A DNA stretch of 64,000 bases, taken from positions 1 to 64,000 of the forward strand of contig CAJUQT010000013.1 in the NCBI GenBank assembly GCA_910588225.1. The letters are read 5' to 3'. This DNA is from an uncultured Acetatifactor sp. (lineage in GTDB: Bacteria > Bacillota > Clostridia > Lachnospirales > Lachnospiraceae). The notes below the pieces were generated by a model. The model searched no databases. It saw only the letters and a list, made by a program, of their open reading frames with translations, and was not told the DNA's origin. Shown here one piece after another: positions 34,216 through 43,731 of the stretch; positions within the stretch are counted from its first letter, which is position 1, and the number at the start of each line of letters is the position of its first letter. The translations under genes were made by a program, and so were the position numbers.

Positions 34216-36162
34216 ATGGGTATGGGACAGTATGAAGAAAAATTGAAACTGCTGGAAAAGTATTATACTGGGATTCCTACCGTATATGGATTTGAAATGA
34301 AGGAAAATATTTCCGCCAAAAAGATGGAGAACGCAATAAAAAAGTTTGCACCGGGTCTGGATAGAGACAGTGTACTGGGTTTTTATGATACAACAGTTAT
34401 CGGAAGCGGGAAAAACGGTTATATTTTTACGGACACAATGGTATATTACCTTGAGATTCTGGACACTCCCAGGAAGCTTCGGTATGAAGACATAGAGGAC
34501 GTGGAACTGATTGATATGGGGAAGAAGGATGGTGACAATAAACTCCGGTTTCGTATGCGTGACGGAAGTGAAGTGATCTGGACAAACTGCGGGCTGAACA
34601 AGACACCGCTGTATCACTTTTTTAAGGAGTTGCTGGAATACGAGAATACACCTTCCGTGGAAACGGAAAAGCAGGTATGTCAGGCAGCTCATGGTCAGTT
34701 ATCCTATGAGGAGAGCAGAAAATATGAAGGTGCCATGGCAGGCGGAATAGCGGTGGCGGCACGTGGTCAGGTCAATAAATCTTACGAGGAAGAGAAATTC
34801 CACGGCAGACAGGGACACGGCTTTGCCGCAGAACGGGCCAACACGCTGTATGACAGGATGACAGGACATGACGCGAAGATTGTGGGAGATGACAATATTA
34901 AGAACGGCGCGGACAGGATTGTGGATGGTGTGGCTATTCAGTCCAAATATTGCAGGAGTGGTTCTGCGTGTGTAAACGAATGCTTTGACAAAGAGGGAAA
35001 CTTCAGATATCTTGTGGATGGAAAACCCATGCAGATAGAAGTCCCGTCGGATAAGTATGACGCCGCTGTAAAAGCAATGGAGGAGAAAATCAGGGAAGGA
35101 AAAATGCCTGGCATCACAGACCCGGAAGAGGCGAAGAACATTATTCGAAAAGGGCATTTTACATATGAACAGGCGAAAAATATCGCAAAAGCAGGGACGG
35201 TAGAATCCCTCACATACGATGCTGTCAATGGAGCGGTTATTGCCACATCGGCGTTCGGCGTGACGGCTGTGATTACGCTGGCCGTGAATCTGTGGAACGG
35301 AGAAGATTTTAATACTTCTATTAAGGCGGCTACTTATTCGGGGCTCAAGGTGGGCGGTACCGCGTTCGTCACAACGATTATTGCCAGTCAGCTTTCTAAG
35401 GCAGGACTGAACAGTGCGCTTGTGGGAAGTTCAGAGGCGATTGTGGCGTTTATGGGACCCAAAGCCTCCGCTGTGCTGATCAACGCCTTTAGAAGCGGGA
35501 GCAAGATTTACGGCGCGGCGGCAATGAAAAGCGCGGCAAAGCTGCTGAGAGGAAATGTGATTACGGCAGGTGTGACAGTAGTGGTTTTATCATCTTTTGA
35601 CATTGCAAATATTTTCAGAGGAAGAATATCCGGGAAGCAGCTGTTCAAAAATCTGGCCAATACAGCGTCCACCGTGGCGGGAGGAACCGGCGGATGGCTG
35701 GGAGGAGCAGCTATTGGATCGGCGATTTTTCCGGGAGTCGGCACCATCGTGGGAGGTCTGGTTGGATCCATTGCCGCCGGTGCCGCAGCCGGAAAGGCTA
35801 CAGGTGCGGTCCTGAATAATTTCATTGAAGATGATGCAGATGAGATGGTTCGAATCATTCAGACAGAATTTGAAAAGCTTGCTCAGGATTACCTGCTGAG
35901 CCAAAGGGAAGCTGAGAAAATTGTAGAAGAGCTGAGCAAAAAGCTTGATGGGAAAATGCTGAAAGATATGTTTGCTAGCTCTCACAGAAAAAAATTTGCC
36001 TATAATTTGCTCGAGCCCCTCATTGAAAAAGAAATCAAAAAACGGAAACGTATCAGGGCAGTATCGGATAAGCAGATGGCAAAGGGATTAAAAGAAGTTC
36101 TGGAAGAGATATCAGACAGCATGAATAGAGATTCCGCAGGCGGCAGTACTGTGCCGGTGTGA
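34216..36162 (+). CDS. multidomain protein with PH-like, QxK-motif and glycine-zipper regions; unknown function
   Basis: I cannot assign this 648-aa protein. Residues about 45-135 resemble a bacterial PH-like or YokE-type domain (GYIFTDTMVYYLEI, YEDIEDVELIDM). Residues 198-290 hold HGFAAERANTLYDR, GADRIVDGVAIQSKYC and QIEVPSDKYDAAVKAM; the D-x-G-x2-IQSKY pattern resembles a PD-(D/E)xK nuclease core, though this is only a pattern match. Residues 335-460 are hydrophobic, 488-530 form a glycine zipper (GGTGGWLGGAAIG), and the C-terminus is charged and helical. AGGAGAAGG precedes ATGs at 34216 and 34222. It is flanked by a two-TM peptide and a 146-aa protein. A membrane-acting defence or toxin role is inference. 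Confidence 0.7.
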   Translation: MGMGQYEEKLKLLEKYYTGIPTVYGFEMKENISAKKMENAIKKFAPGLDRDSVLGFYDTTVIGSGKNGYIFTDTMVYYLEILDTPRKLRYEDIEDVELIDMGKKDGDNKLRFRMRDGSEVIWTNCGLNKTPLYHFFKELLEYENTPSVETEKQVCQAAHGQLSYEESRKYEGAMAGGIAVAARGQVNKSYEEEKFHGRQGHGFAAERANTLYDRMTGHDAKIVGDDNIKNGADRIVDGVAIQSKYCRSGSACVNECFDKEGNFRYLVDGKPMQIEVPSDKYDAAVKAMEEKIREGKMPGITDPEEAKNIIRKGHFTYEQAKNIAKAGTVESLTYDAVNGAVIATSAFGVTAVITLAVNLWNGEDFNTSIKAATYSGLKVGGTAFVTTIIASQLSKAGLNSALVGSSEAIVAFMGPKASAVLINAFRSGSKIYGAAAMKSAAKLLRGNVITAGVTVVVLSSFDIANIFRGRISGKQLFKNLANTASTVAGGTGGWLGGAAIGSAIFPGVGTIVGGLVGSIAAGAAAGKATGAVLNNFIEDDADEMVRIIQTEFEKLAQDYLLSQREAEKIVEELSKKLDGKMLKDMFASSHRKKFAYNLLEPLIEKEIKKRKRIRAVSDKQMAKGLKEVLEEISDSMNRDSAGGSTVPV

Positions 36163-36171
36163 GAACAGGAA

Positions 36172-36612
36172 ATGGTTCAGGGACTGTCTGAACGGTTTTC
36201 GAGAACAGGGAAAAGCATTGGGGAAGAGAAGATGAGAGCAGAAGCAGACAAGATTTTATTGGAAAAGGTAATGCTGTATTCTGGAAAGAAAGAGAAAGGA
36301 ATGATATTTAAACAGGCAGCAGTGACAAAGCTGACGTTTGCGCAGCTGAGGGACTCCCTGCTGGGACTGGGGAGAATTCTGGAAGAGGATTTTGAGAACA
36401 AAATATATGTTACTTCAATAGCGGCAGGGGTGGCAGACAGGAACGCCGCGGTAGTGGCGGTGAGATTGTCAGGAGACAGTCTCGATTTAGCAGGATATGC
36501 GAGAGAGGGCCTGATAAAACAGCACACGGCGGAAAAGGCAATTGAGAAAATCTGTACAGCTATTCATGCGAGAGGTTTTTCGTCTGATGTCTCGAAGGCG
36601 CAGGGTGAATAA
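36172..36612 (+). CDS. 146-aa protein of unknown function, partner of the upstream gene
   Basis: This protein starts 9 nt after the 648-aa gene and is very probably co-transcribed with it. It is soluble, rich in Lys and Glu at the N-terminus (about 1-45), then has alternating strands and helices (NKIYVTSIAAGVADRNAAVVAVRLSG) and ends in a helical segment. No motif is recognised. The ATG at 36172 has only CAGGA close before it; ATG 36232 (MRAEADKILLEK) is an alternative start. An accessory or immunity role for the 648-aa protein is conceivable from position only. Confidence 0.6.
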   Translation: MVQGLSERFSRTGKSIGEEKMRAEADKILLEKVMLYSGKKEKGMIFKQAAVTKLTFAQLRDSLLGLGRILEEDFENKIYVTSIAAGVADRNAAVVAVRLSGDSLDLAGYAREGLIKQHTAEKAIEKICTAIHARGFSSDVSKAQGE

Positions 36613-36615
36613 AGT

Positions 36616-36630
36616 GTTCTCAGAGAGAAC
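36616..36630. promoter_or_regulatory. palindrome upstream of galK
   Basis: GTTCTC-AGA-GAGAAC is a perfect 6-bp inverted repeat with a 3-nt centre, located 3 nt past the preceding stop. A TATAAT at 36710-36715 could be the galK -10 element; the TTGACA at 36659-36664 is 45 nt away from it and cannot be its -35. The palindrome could be an operator, but no regulator is adjacent. Confidence 0.35.
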
Positions 36631-36794
36631 GAGTTATGAACAGCAACAAATTAACATTTTGACAGGTTCAAAAAACAAATGGATGTGGCATTCCCGCGGT
36701 TTATCCGTGTATAATAAGGGCATGAGAAAAGCGCAAGTATTAAGGGCGCATATACAGGAAACGGGACAGATCACAGAAAGGCAGGGTTATCAGA

Positions 36795-37958
36795 ATGAAA
36801 GACATGATTTTGAAGAAATTTCAGGAAGTATTCGGAGATGCAGAAGGGGTAAAATGTTATTTCGCACCAGGCAGGGTCAACCTCATTGGAGAACATACCG
36901 ACTATAACGGCGGACATGTATTTCCCTGTGCGTTGACTATCGGAACATATGGGGCAGCCAGACGGAGAGAGGATAATAAACTTCGCTTTTATTCCATGAA
37001 TTTTGAAAAGCTGGGTGTGATTGAGTCTTCGCTGGAGGAGCTGATCCCATCCAAAGAAGCGGGATGGACAAATTATCCGAAGGGTGTAATGTGGGCTTTC
37101 GGCGAGAAGGGAAAGAAAGTTCCCTCCGGAATGGATTTGCTGCTGTACGGGAATATTCCAAACGGTTCGGGACTGTCCTCCTCTGCGTCGGTGGAGGTTC
37201 TGACAGGGTATATCTTAAGAGACTTTTTCGGATTTGAGATGAGTAATCAGGACCTGGCGCTGATCGGACAGTATGCGGAGAATCACTTTAACAAAGTAAA
37301 CTGCGGCATTATGGACCAGTTTGCCATTGCCATGGGAAAGAAGGACAATGCCATTTTTCTGGATACAGCAGATTTGTCTTTTGAATATGCCCCCATTGCC
37401 TTGAAGGGAGCGAAGATTGTGATTGCGAGCAGCAATAAGAAGCGGGGGCTGGGGGATTCCAAGTATAACGAGCGCCGCAGTGAGTGTGAGACTGCTTTGG
37501 CAGAGCTGCAGAAGGTTGTGGAAATCCAGAGCCTGGGAGCATTGGATGAGGAGACCTTTGAGAAGTATGCATCCGCAATCCAGAGCGATGTGCGCAGAAA
37601 AAGGGCGAAGCATGCCGTATATGAGAATCAGCGCACCATCCGTGCGGTGGAGGCTCTGAAAGCGGATGATGTGGCGCTGTTCGGGAAGTTGATGAATGAA
37701 TCTCATGTATCGCTTCGGGATGATTATGAGGTGACAGGCATTGAGCTGGATACTCTTGTGGAAGAAGCCTGGAAGATTGACGGCGTCATCGGTTCCAGGA
37801 TGACAGGCGCCGGATTCGGCGGCTGTACGGTGAGCATTGTAAAGGATGAGGCCATTGATTCCTTTATTGAAAAAGTGGGGAAAGCTTACGAAGCAAAAAT
37901 TGGATATGCGGCGGACTTTTATGTGGTGGAAATTGGAAACGGACCGGTTACACTGTAA
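36795..37958 (+). CDS. galK: galactokinase
   Basis: Galactokinase phosphorylates alpha-D-galactose to galactose-1-phosphate, the entry step of the Leloir pathway. The 387-aa GHMP kinase has the signature GRVNLIGEHTDYNGGHVFP near residues 28-46, the ATP-binding LPNGSGLSSSAS-type segment (IPNGSGLSSSASVE), CGIMDQFAIAMGK with the catalytic Asp, and GAGFGGCTVSI near the C-terminus. A weak AGAAAGGCAGG site precedes the ATG. galT follows 175 nt downstream in the same direction; galE is not in this window. Confidence 0.97.
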   Translation: MKDMILKKFQEVFGDAEGVKCYFAPGRVNLIGEHTDYNGGHVFPCALTIGTYGAARRREDNKLRFYSMNFEKLGVIESSLEELIPSKEAGWTNYPKGVMWAFGEKGKKVPSGMDLLLYGNIPNGSGLSSSASVEVLTGYILRDFFGFEMSNQDLALIGQYAENHFNKVNCGIMDQFAIAMGKKDNAIFLDTADLSFEYAPIALKGAKIVIASSNKKRGLGDSKYNERRSECETALAELQKVVEIQSLGALDEETFEKYASAIQSDVRRKRAKHAVYENQRTIRAVEALKADDVALFGKLMNESHVSLRDDYEVTGIELDTLVEEAWKIDGVIGSRMTGAGFGGCTVSIVKDEAIDSFIEKVGKAYEAKIGYAADFYVVEIGNGPVTL

Positions 37959-38133
37959 AGGAACATGTGCGTACCCATAGAGACTGCAGCCGGGGATGCC
38001 TGCCGGATGTCTGAAATCAGCACAGAGAGGCTGTGGCAGCGAGGCAGACTGTATGAAAAAGGACTGCAGGCGGCATGTAGATGCTGCAAAACCATGGAGA
38101 CTGTGGCTGAGCAGGGAAAGCGAGGAGAGCAAA

Positions 38134-39642
38134 ATGATTCAGTCGGATATCAGGAAACTTGTTTCTTACGGTGTACAGACGGGACTGGTTCCTTTAGAGG
38201 ATGTGGTATTTACCACCAACAGACTGCTGGAGCTGTTTGGACTGGACGAGACGGAGGAGCCTCTGGAACCGGAGACGGAAGAAATGAAGATGGAGGACCT
38301 GGAGGCGGTTTTGAATCGCATGTGCGATTATGCATATGAAAATAGACTCATTGCTGAAAACAGAGTGGCGTACCGTGACTTGTTCGACACGAAAGTGATG
38401 AGTCTGCTGATGCCCAGGCCCAGTGAGGTAATCAGAAGATTCCGGGAGCTGTATGAAACGAAATCCCCCCGGGCGGCCACGGATTATTATTATAAGCTCA
38501 GCAGAGATTCCGATTATATCAGAAGGTACCGCATTGCAAAAGACAGGAAGTGGATTGCACCCACTAAATACGGCGATCTGGATATTACCATCAATCTGTC
38601 CAAGCCGGAAAAGGATCCGAAGGCCATTGCCGCCGCCAGAAATGCGAAGCAGTCCGGATATCCGAAATGCCTGCTCTGCAGGGAGAATGAAGGGTATGCG
38701 GGCAGGCTGAACCATCCGGCCAGGCAGAATCACCGTATCATTCCGGTGACCATCAACGGCAGCCGGTGGGGCTTTCAGTATTCCCCTTATGTCTACTATA
38801 ACGAGCATTGCATCGTATTTAATTTTCAGCATGTGCCCATGAAAATTGAACATGACACGTTTGTCAAGCTGTTTGATTTTGTCAAGCAGTTTCCCCATTA
38901 TTTTGTGGGCTCCAATGCGGACCTGCCCATTGTGGGCGGCTCCATTTTAAGCCATGATCATTTTCAGGGAGGTCATTACGAATTTGCCATGGCGAAGGCG
39001 CCTGTGGAGAGAAGCTTTACCGTGGAGGGTTTTGCGGATGTGAACGCTGGCGTGGTCAGATGGCCCATGTCGGTGATACGGCTGAACGGCCCGGATACGG
39101 ACCGCATCATTGCATTGGCGGACAGGATACTGAATAAGTGGCGTGAATATACGGATGAAGATGCCTTTGTCTATGCTTATACAGGCGGGGAGCCTCACAA
39201 CACCATTACTCCCATCGCAAGAAAGCGGGAGGAAAATTTTGAACTGGATCTGGTACTGCGGAACAATATCACCACCCAGGAGCACCCTCTGGGTGTGTAC
39301 CATCCCCACGCAAAGCTTCATCATATCAAAAAGGAGAACATAGGCCTCATCGAGGTCATGGGTCTTGCGGTGCTGCCTGCCCGGCTGAAAGAGGAAATGG
39401 CGCAGCTGAAAGAGGCCATATTGGCGGGGGGTGATCTGCGCGCAGACGAAGTGCTGGCCAAACATGCGGACTGGGTGGAGGAATTCCGCCTTAAGTATGA
39501 GAGCATCAATGTTTCCAACATTGACGATATCGTGGAGAAGGAGATCGGGCTGGTGTTTATGGAGGTACTGGAGGACGCCGGGGTGTACAAGAGGACATCC
39601 CAGGGGCAGCAGGCATTTGACAGATTTATACAGAGTCTGTAA
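38134..39642 (+). CDS. galT: UDP-glucose--hexose-1-phosphate uridylyltransferase (class II)
   Basis: This 502-aa enzyme exchanges UMP between UDP-glucose and galactose-1-phosphate. It belongs to the Firmicute class II GalT family, which differs from the E. coli HIT-fold type. Family blocks include KYGDLDITINLSKPEKDP, GFQYSPYVYYNEHCIVF, GGSILSHDHFQGGHYEF and YHPHAKLHHIKKENIG. The ATG at 38134 follows GAGGAG at good spacing; the open frame extends to 37996, but that stretch has no family character. With galK it forms a galactose utilisation pair. Confidence 0.96.
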   Translation: MIQSDIRKLVSYGVQTGLVPLEDVVFTTNRLLELFGLDETEEPLEPETEEMKMEDLEAVLNRMCDYAYENRLIAENRVAYRDLFDTKVMSLLMPRPSEVIRRFRELYETKSPRAATDYYYKLSRDSDYIRRYRIAKDRKWIAPTKYGDLDITINLSKPEKDPKAIAAARNAKQSGYPKCLLCRENEGYAGRLNHPARQNHRIIPVTINGSRWGFQYSPYVYYNEHCIVFNFQHVPMKIEHDTFVKLFDFVKQFPHYFVGSNADLPIVGGSILSHDHFQGGHYEFAMAKAPVERSFTVEGFADVNAGVVRWPMSVIRLNGPDTDRIIALADRILNKWREYTDEDAFVYAYTGGEPHNTITPIARKREENFELDLVLRNNITTQEHPLGVYHPHAKLHHIKKENIGLIEVMGLAVLPARLKEEMAQLKEAILAGGDLRADEVLAKHADWVEEFRLKYESINVSNIDDIVEKEIGLVFMEVLEDAGVYKRTSQGQQAFDRFIQSL

Positions 39643-39787
39643 AATGATGACAGAGGGTAGCTTAGTGACCTGTCTGAACCGTTAGAAAAGAGTCTTGCTT
39701 TACAGGAGAAGAGGTGTGAAGAATCCGGCTTGATGGGAAGATTCAGGCAGGGAACGGAAATGTTTATGGGCAGTATGGAGTGAGCCG

Positions 39788-40642
39788 ATGGTAAAATATG
39801 CGTTAATCAGTGACATACACGGAAATTATAAGGCCCTGGAGGCCTTTTTGACCTATATTGAGGAAAATCCGGTGGATGGTATAATCGCACTGGGAGATTA
39901 TGTGACGGACGGGCCTTATCCTGAGAGAACGATAAAATATCTGCAGGAAATGTGTGAGAAATATACCTGCTATTTCCTTCGGGGCAACAGGGAAGAATAT
40001 CTGCTGAACAATACAGATAACAAGGAGGGATGGAAGCCGTCTTCCGCCAACGGTACACTATATTATACTTTCAGGCGTCTGACGGAAGCGGACAGGGCCT
40101 TTCTGGCATCCTTCCCAACGGAGCGGGAGGCGGCAATGGAAGGCTGTCCGCCGTTGTATCTCTGTCATGGGGTACCCGGGAAAGTGCGGGGAAATGTACA
40201 GGAAGAACCGGGCCTGAAGGAAAGGGTGATGAGAGAGTTGCCTTATGACTATCTGCTGGGCGGGCACAGCCATCACCAGGAAAAAGATGTGCTGTACGGG
40301 AAGATATACATCAATCCGGGTTCTTTGGGATTTGCAGTTGACAATGTGGGCAGACATGCGCAATTTGCCATCCTGACAGGCAGCCAGGATAGATGGGAGG
40401 CAGAATTTAAGTCTGTTTCCTATGATGTGGAGGGCTATCTGAGGGCCTTTGCGGAGAGCGGTGTGGATGAGCTGGGAATGACTTTGAATAAGGCGGTGAA
40501 GAAAAGCCTGGTGACAGGGGTAAATTATTTCTACAAATGTATTGTTGCTATGGATGAAGAGGCAAAAAAAGCAGGGGCACAGTCCCTTGGAGAAATGCCG
40601 GAAGAAGCATGGCGCAGGCTGGAGGAAAGATTCGGATTATGA
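39788..40642 (+). CDS. calcineurin-like metallophosphoesterase
   Basis: This 284-aa protein has the metal-binding series ISDIHGNYKALE (D-x-H, residues 8-10), IIALGDYVTDGPYP (GD), FLRGNREEYL (GNxE/H), LLGGHSHHQEK and NPGSLGF. These are the standard motifs of YfcE/MPE-like phosphoesterases with a two-metal site. The substrate is unknown. GGAG precedes the ATG by 7 nt. The last four bases overlap the start of the DUF4080 radical SAM gene (ATGA), so the two are translationally coupled. Confidence 0.9.
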   Translation: MVKYALISDIHGNYKALEAFLTYIEENPVDGIIALGDYVTDGPYPERTIKYLQEMCEKYTCYFLRGNREEYLLNNTDNKEGWKPSSANGTLYYTFRRLTEADRAFLASFPTEREAAMEGCPPLYLCHGVPGKVRGNVQEEPGLKERVMRELPYDYLLGGHSHHQEKDVLYGKIYINPGSLGFAVDNVGRHAQFAILTGSQDRWEAEFKSVSYDVEGYLRAFAESGVDELGMTLNKAVKKSLVTGVNYFYKCIVAMDEEAKKAGAQSLGEMPEEAWRRLEERFGL

Positions 40643-42531
40643 AATTCTTACTGGTGGCAGTGAACGCAAAGTACATCCATTCCAATCCCGCCATATACAG
40701 TCTGCGGGCCTATGCGGGAACAGAACTGCAGCAGTACGTGGAGCTGGCGGAATACACAATCAATCAGCCTATGGAGGAAATTCTTGCGGATATTTATGAG
40801 AAGAAGCCGGATGTGACAGGATTTTCCTGTTATATCTGGAACTGGAGGCTGATTCAGGAGCTTCTGACAGAACTGGAAAAGCTTCTGCCAAAGATGGATA
40901 TCTGGCTTGGAGGTCCGGAGGTATCCTGGAATGCGGACGAAATTCTGCAGAAATACCCGCAGGTTACCGGGATTATGGTAGGAGAGGGTGAGGCCACATT
41001 CAAGGAGCTTCTGGAGACGTATGTGGGACAGAAGGAGGGAGACATTTGGGACGGCGAAGAGGCGGGCGGACAGAAAAAGCCAGGATGGGAGAATACAGAA
41101 GTGCCGGACGTGGCGTATAATGGGAGCCGGCAGTTTGGTGAAAGGTGGAGGAAAATCCCGGGGCTGTATCTGCATTCAGGTGCCACTCCGTCTCGGAAGT
41201 GTGTGGAATTGAATGATCTTCCTTTTCTTTATCAGGACCTGACACCTTTTGAGAATAAAATTATTTACTATGAGAGCAGCAGAGGATGTCCATTTCTCTG
41301 CAGTTACTGCCTGTCTTCCCTGGAGAAGCAGCTGCGCTTTCGTGACATAAATGTCATAAAGGAGGAACTGCAGTTTTTTCTGGATAACAGGGTAAAGCAA
41401 GTGAAGTTTGTAGATCGGACTTTCAATTGTAATCATGAGCACGCAATGGCTGTCTGGAGCTATCTGGAGGAACATGACAATGGCGTCACAAACTTTCATT
41501 TTGAAATTTCGGCTGATATTCTGAGGGAAGATGAAATAGAATTATTAGGGCGCCTGCGACCGGGACTTGTACAGCTGGAAATCGGTGTTCAGTCCACCAA
41601 TTCCGGGACACTGAAAGCAATTCGGCGGGTGGCAGAGCTGGAAATGCTGGAAAAGAACGTAGCATCTATCCGCAGAGGTGGAAATATCCACCAGCACCTG
41701 GACCTGATAGCAGGTCTTCCCTATGAAGATTATGAGAGCTTTGGAACATCTTTTAATCGGGTTTATCATATGAAACCTGAGCAGTTGCAGCTGGGATTCC
41801 TGAAAGTGCTTAAAGGCTCTGAGATGTGGGAAAAGGCAGAGGAATATGGGATTGTGTATCGGCAGCAGCCGCCCTATGAGGTACTGTATACACGATGGCT
41901 TTCCTATGAGGATGTCCTGAAATTGAAACAGATAGAAGAGATGGTGGAGCTTTATTATAACAGCGGACAGTTCCGACATACTCTGCTGTTTCTGGAGAAA
42001 GCATTTCCGAATCCCTTTGCAATGTATGAGGCAATGGCGAAATTTTATCAGGAGAAAGGGTATCTTAAGACAAATTCCGCGCGGGTTTACCGTTATCAGG
42101 TGCTGCTTGCCTTTGCGTTAAAATATGATCGGAGACGGGAAGCGGTGTACAGGGAGCTTCTGACTTATGATATATATCTGCGGGAGAAAGTCAAAAGCAG
42201 ACCGGCTTTTGCGGCAGAACTGTCCCAATATCAGGAAAGTATTCGTAATTTTTACCGGGAGGAAGAGAGCAGGCGCAGATATTTGCCGGATTATGTGGGG
42301 TATGATAGAAAACAGCTCAGCAAAATGACGCATCTGGAGCCGTTTTTCTGGCCGGTGTGGGACAGGGAAAGGATGGCTGAACTGTATGAAAGCAGCAAAA
42401 CGGAAGGTGCCGTGAATGACAGGGAGCGTAAGGCGGAATTTATTTTGTTTGATTATCGGAACCGGAATCCGCTGAATTCTGAATCAGGGATATGTCATGT
42501 GGTTTGCAGGCGGACAGAAAATGAGGTATAA
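40639..42531 (+). CDS. B12-binding radical SAM protein with DUF4080
   Basis: This 630-aa protein begins MKFLLVAVNAKYIHSNPAIY, the typical start of the cobalamin-binding radical SAM group with DUF4080. A B12-binding-like Rossmann region spans about 1-130; SSRGCPFLCSYCLSS (Cys about 217, 221, 224) binds the 4Fe-4S cluster; GLVQLEIGVQSTNSGT and LDLIAGLPYEDYESF are later radical SAM motifs. The C-terminal 200 residues are the DUF4080 part. The ATG at 40639 overlaps the preceding stop. The reaction is unknown; a tRNA or small-molecule methylthiolation-like role is only a family guess. A charged insertion lies near residues 130-175. Confidence 0.92.
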   Translation: MKFLLVAVNAKYIHSNPAIYSLRAYAGTELQQYVELAEYTINQPMEEILADIYEKKPDVTGFSCYIWNWRLIQELLTELEKLLPKMDIWLGGPEVSWNADEILQKYPQVTGIMVGEGEATFKELLETYVGQKEGDIWDGEEAGGQKKPGWENTEVPDVAYNGSRQFGERWRKIPGLYLHSGATPSRKCVELNDLPFLYQDLTPFENKIIYYESSRGCPFLCSYCLSSLEKQLRFRDINVIKEELQFFLDNRVKQVKFVDRTFNCNHEHAMAVWSYLEEHDNGVTNFHFEISADILREDEIELLGRLRPGLVQLEIGVQSTNSGTLKAIRRVAELEMLEKNVASIRRGGNIHQHLDLIAGLPYEDYESFGTSFNRVYHMKPEQLQLGFLKVLKGSEMWEKAEEYGIVYRQQPPYEVLYTRWLSYEDVLKLKQIEEMVELYYNSGQFRHTLLFLEKAFPNPFAMYEAMAKFYQEKGYLKTNSARVYRYQVLLAFALKYDRRREAVYRELLTYDIYLREKVKSRPAFAAELSQYQESIRNFYREEESRRRYLPDYVGYDRKQLSKMTHLEPFFWPVWDRERMAELYESSKTEGAVNDRERKAEFILFDYRNRNPLNSESGICHVVCRRTENEV

Positions 42532-42565
42532 TCTACATAATATTTGTTGTGGAGGAGTATTTACC

Positions 42566-43627
42566 ATGAAAGAGATAAGAAGTATAATTTCATCTTTTCA
42601 GAAGACAGCCATAAAAACGATATGTATGCTTTTGGTTCTGACTGTCGCGGGAACATCTACTGCCTGTGCTGTGGGTAATTATAAAGAAGAAACCATGGAC
42701 AGAAATGCGGCGCTGGAGTACGCTCTGGCAGATGCGGGGCTGAAAATGGAGGACATTGTCCTTATGAAGCAGGAGCTGAAGAAGGATGGCGGAGAAAATT
42801 ATTACGAAATTGCGTTTAACGGTTCCGACCACTCTTACCAATATGAGATTGATGCTGTTACCGGAACCGTGGAAGGAGTGAAAATTCAGGCGCTCTCCAT
42901 GCAGACCCCGGAGGGAACTGAGCAGTCAGCAGCGCAGATCCCAGAGGGAACTGAACAGTCAACAACGCAGAGTCCGGCAGAGTCAGGGCAATCCGAACAG
43001 CAGGAAGGGGGAGGCCGGGAAGGGACGTCTGGTGCTCAGGGAGACCAGAACTCCGATGCCGGTCAGGCGCCTGTGGATGTCCAGCCTTCGGAAGAGCAGA
43101 AGCAGACCGGGAATCAGGCGGAGCAAATCGATTTGGAGACTGCGAAGGCGACAGCTTTGGCCGATGCCGGCCTGAAGGAGACGGATGTGACTTTTACCAA
43201 ACAGGAAACGGACCGGGACTACAGAGGGACTGAATATGACATTGAATTTTACACAGCCGAGGCGGAATATGAATATGAGATTAGTGCTGAGACCGGCATG
43301 ATAATCGATAAGAGTGTGGAGCAGTTTCAGGTTCCCGGGGCTGTATCAGGCGGAGGGGCCGACAATGCGGATGGATATATAGGTTTGGAAAGAGCGAAAG
43401 AAATAGCGGTGGGGGACGCCGGATTTGGGCTGGAGGAAGTGGTGTTGACCAAAGCGGATCTGGACTGGGATGACGGTCGTGCGGAATATGAAATCGAATT
43501 TCAGAAAGAATGTGAAGAGTTTGAATACTGTATAAATGCTATGGACGGAAGCATCCTGGAATTTGATTATGACCATGACGATCACTGCAGCCGGAATCAT
43601 ACGCACCATGGATATCGCGGGTATTGA
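42566..43627 (+). CDS. exported protein with three PepSY-like repeats
   Basis: This 353-aa protein has a hydrophobic N-terminal signal (ICMLLVLTVAGTSTAC) and three repeats of the PepSY type. Each starts with an ALADAGL/IAVGDAG segment and ends with a YEI-EF and a YEY-I-A-G-I pattern, at about residues 45-105, 190-255 and 278-330. A Gln/Ser/Glu-rich linker of about 70 residues separates the first two. PepSY domains are thought to inhibit or modulate proteases at the cell surface. The Cys at the end of the signal segment is not a good lipobox. GGAGGAG precedes the ATG at 42566. The C-terminus is His-rich. Confidence 0.8.
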   Translation: MKEIRSIISSFQKTAIKTICMLLVLTVAGTSTACAVGNYKEETMDRNAALEYALADAGLKMEDIVLMKQELKKDGGENYYEIAFNGSDHSYQYEIDAVTGTVEGVKIQALSMQTPEGTEQSAAQIPEGTEQSTTQSPAESGQSEQQEGGGREGTSGAQGDQNSDAGQAPVDVQPSEEQKQTGNQAEQIDLETAKATALADAGLKETDVTFTKQETDRDYRGTEYDIEFYTAEAEYEYEISAETGMIIDKSVEQFQVPGAVSGGGADNADGYIGLERAKEIAVGDAGFGLEEVVLTKADLDWDDGRAEYEIEFQKECEEFEYCINAMDGSILEFDYDHDDHCSRNHTHHGYRGY

Positions 43628-43655
43628 GGATGCGAATAAAAACCGGTGAAACAGA

Positions 43656-43696
43656 AACAGAACCGGGCTGATTGTCCGGTTCTGTTCTTATGTTTT
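43656..43696 (+). terminator. rho-independent terminator
   Basis: AACAGAACCGG (43656-43666) pairs perfectly with CCGGTTCTGTT (43676-43686) across a 9-nt loop, followed by CTTATGTTTT. It ends the PepSY gene and lies between it and a convergent gene. Confidence 0.75.
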
Positions 43697-43731
43697 GAAG
43701 CATAAAATATACTCATACTTGTGGATTGTAG

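Noticed and set aside
36659..36715. Consensus promoter for galK from TTGACA and TATAAT
   Set aside because: The two hexamers are 45 nt apart, far beyond the usual 16-18 nt.
37996..38133. N-terminal extension of GalT
   Set aside because: It has no family similarity in character, and ATG 38134 has a strong GAGGAG site.
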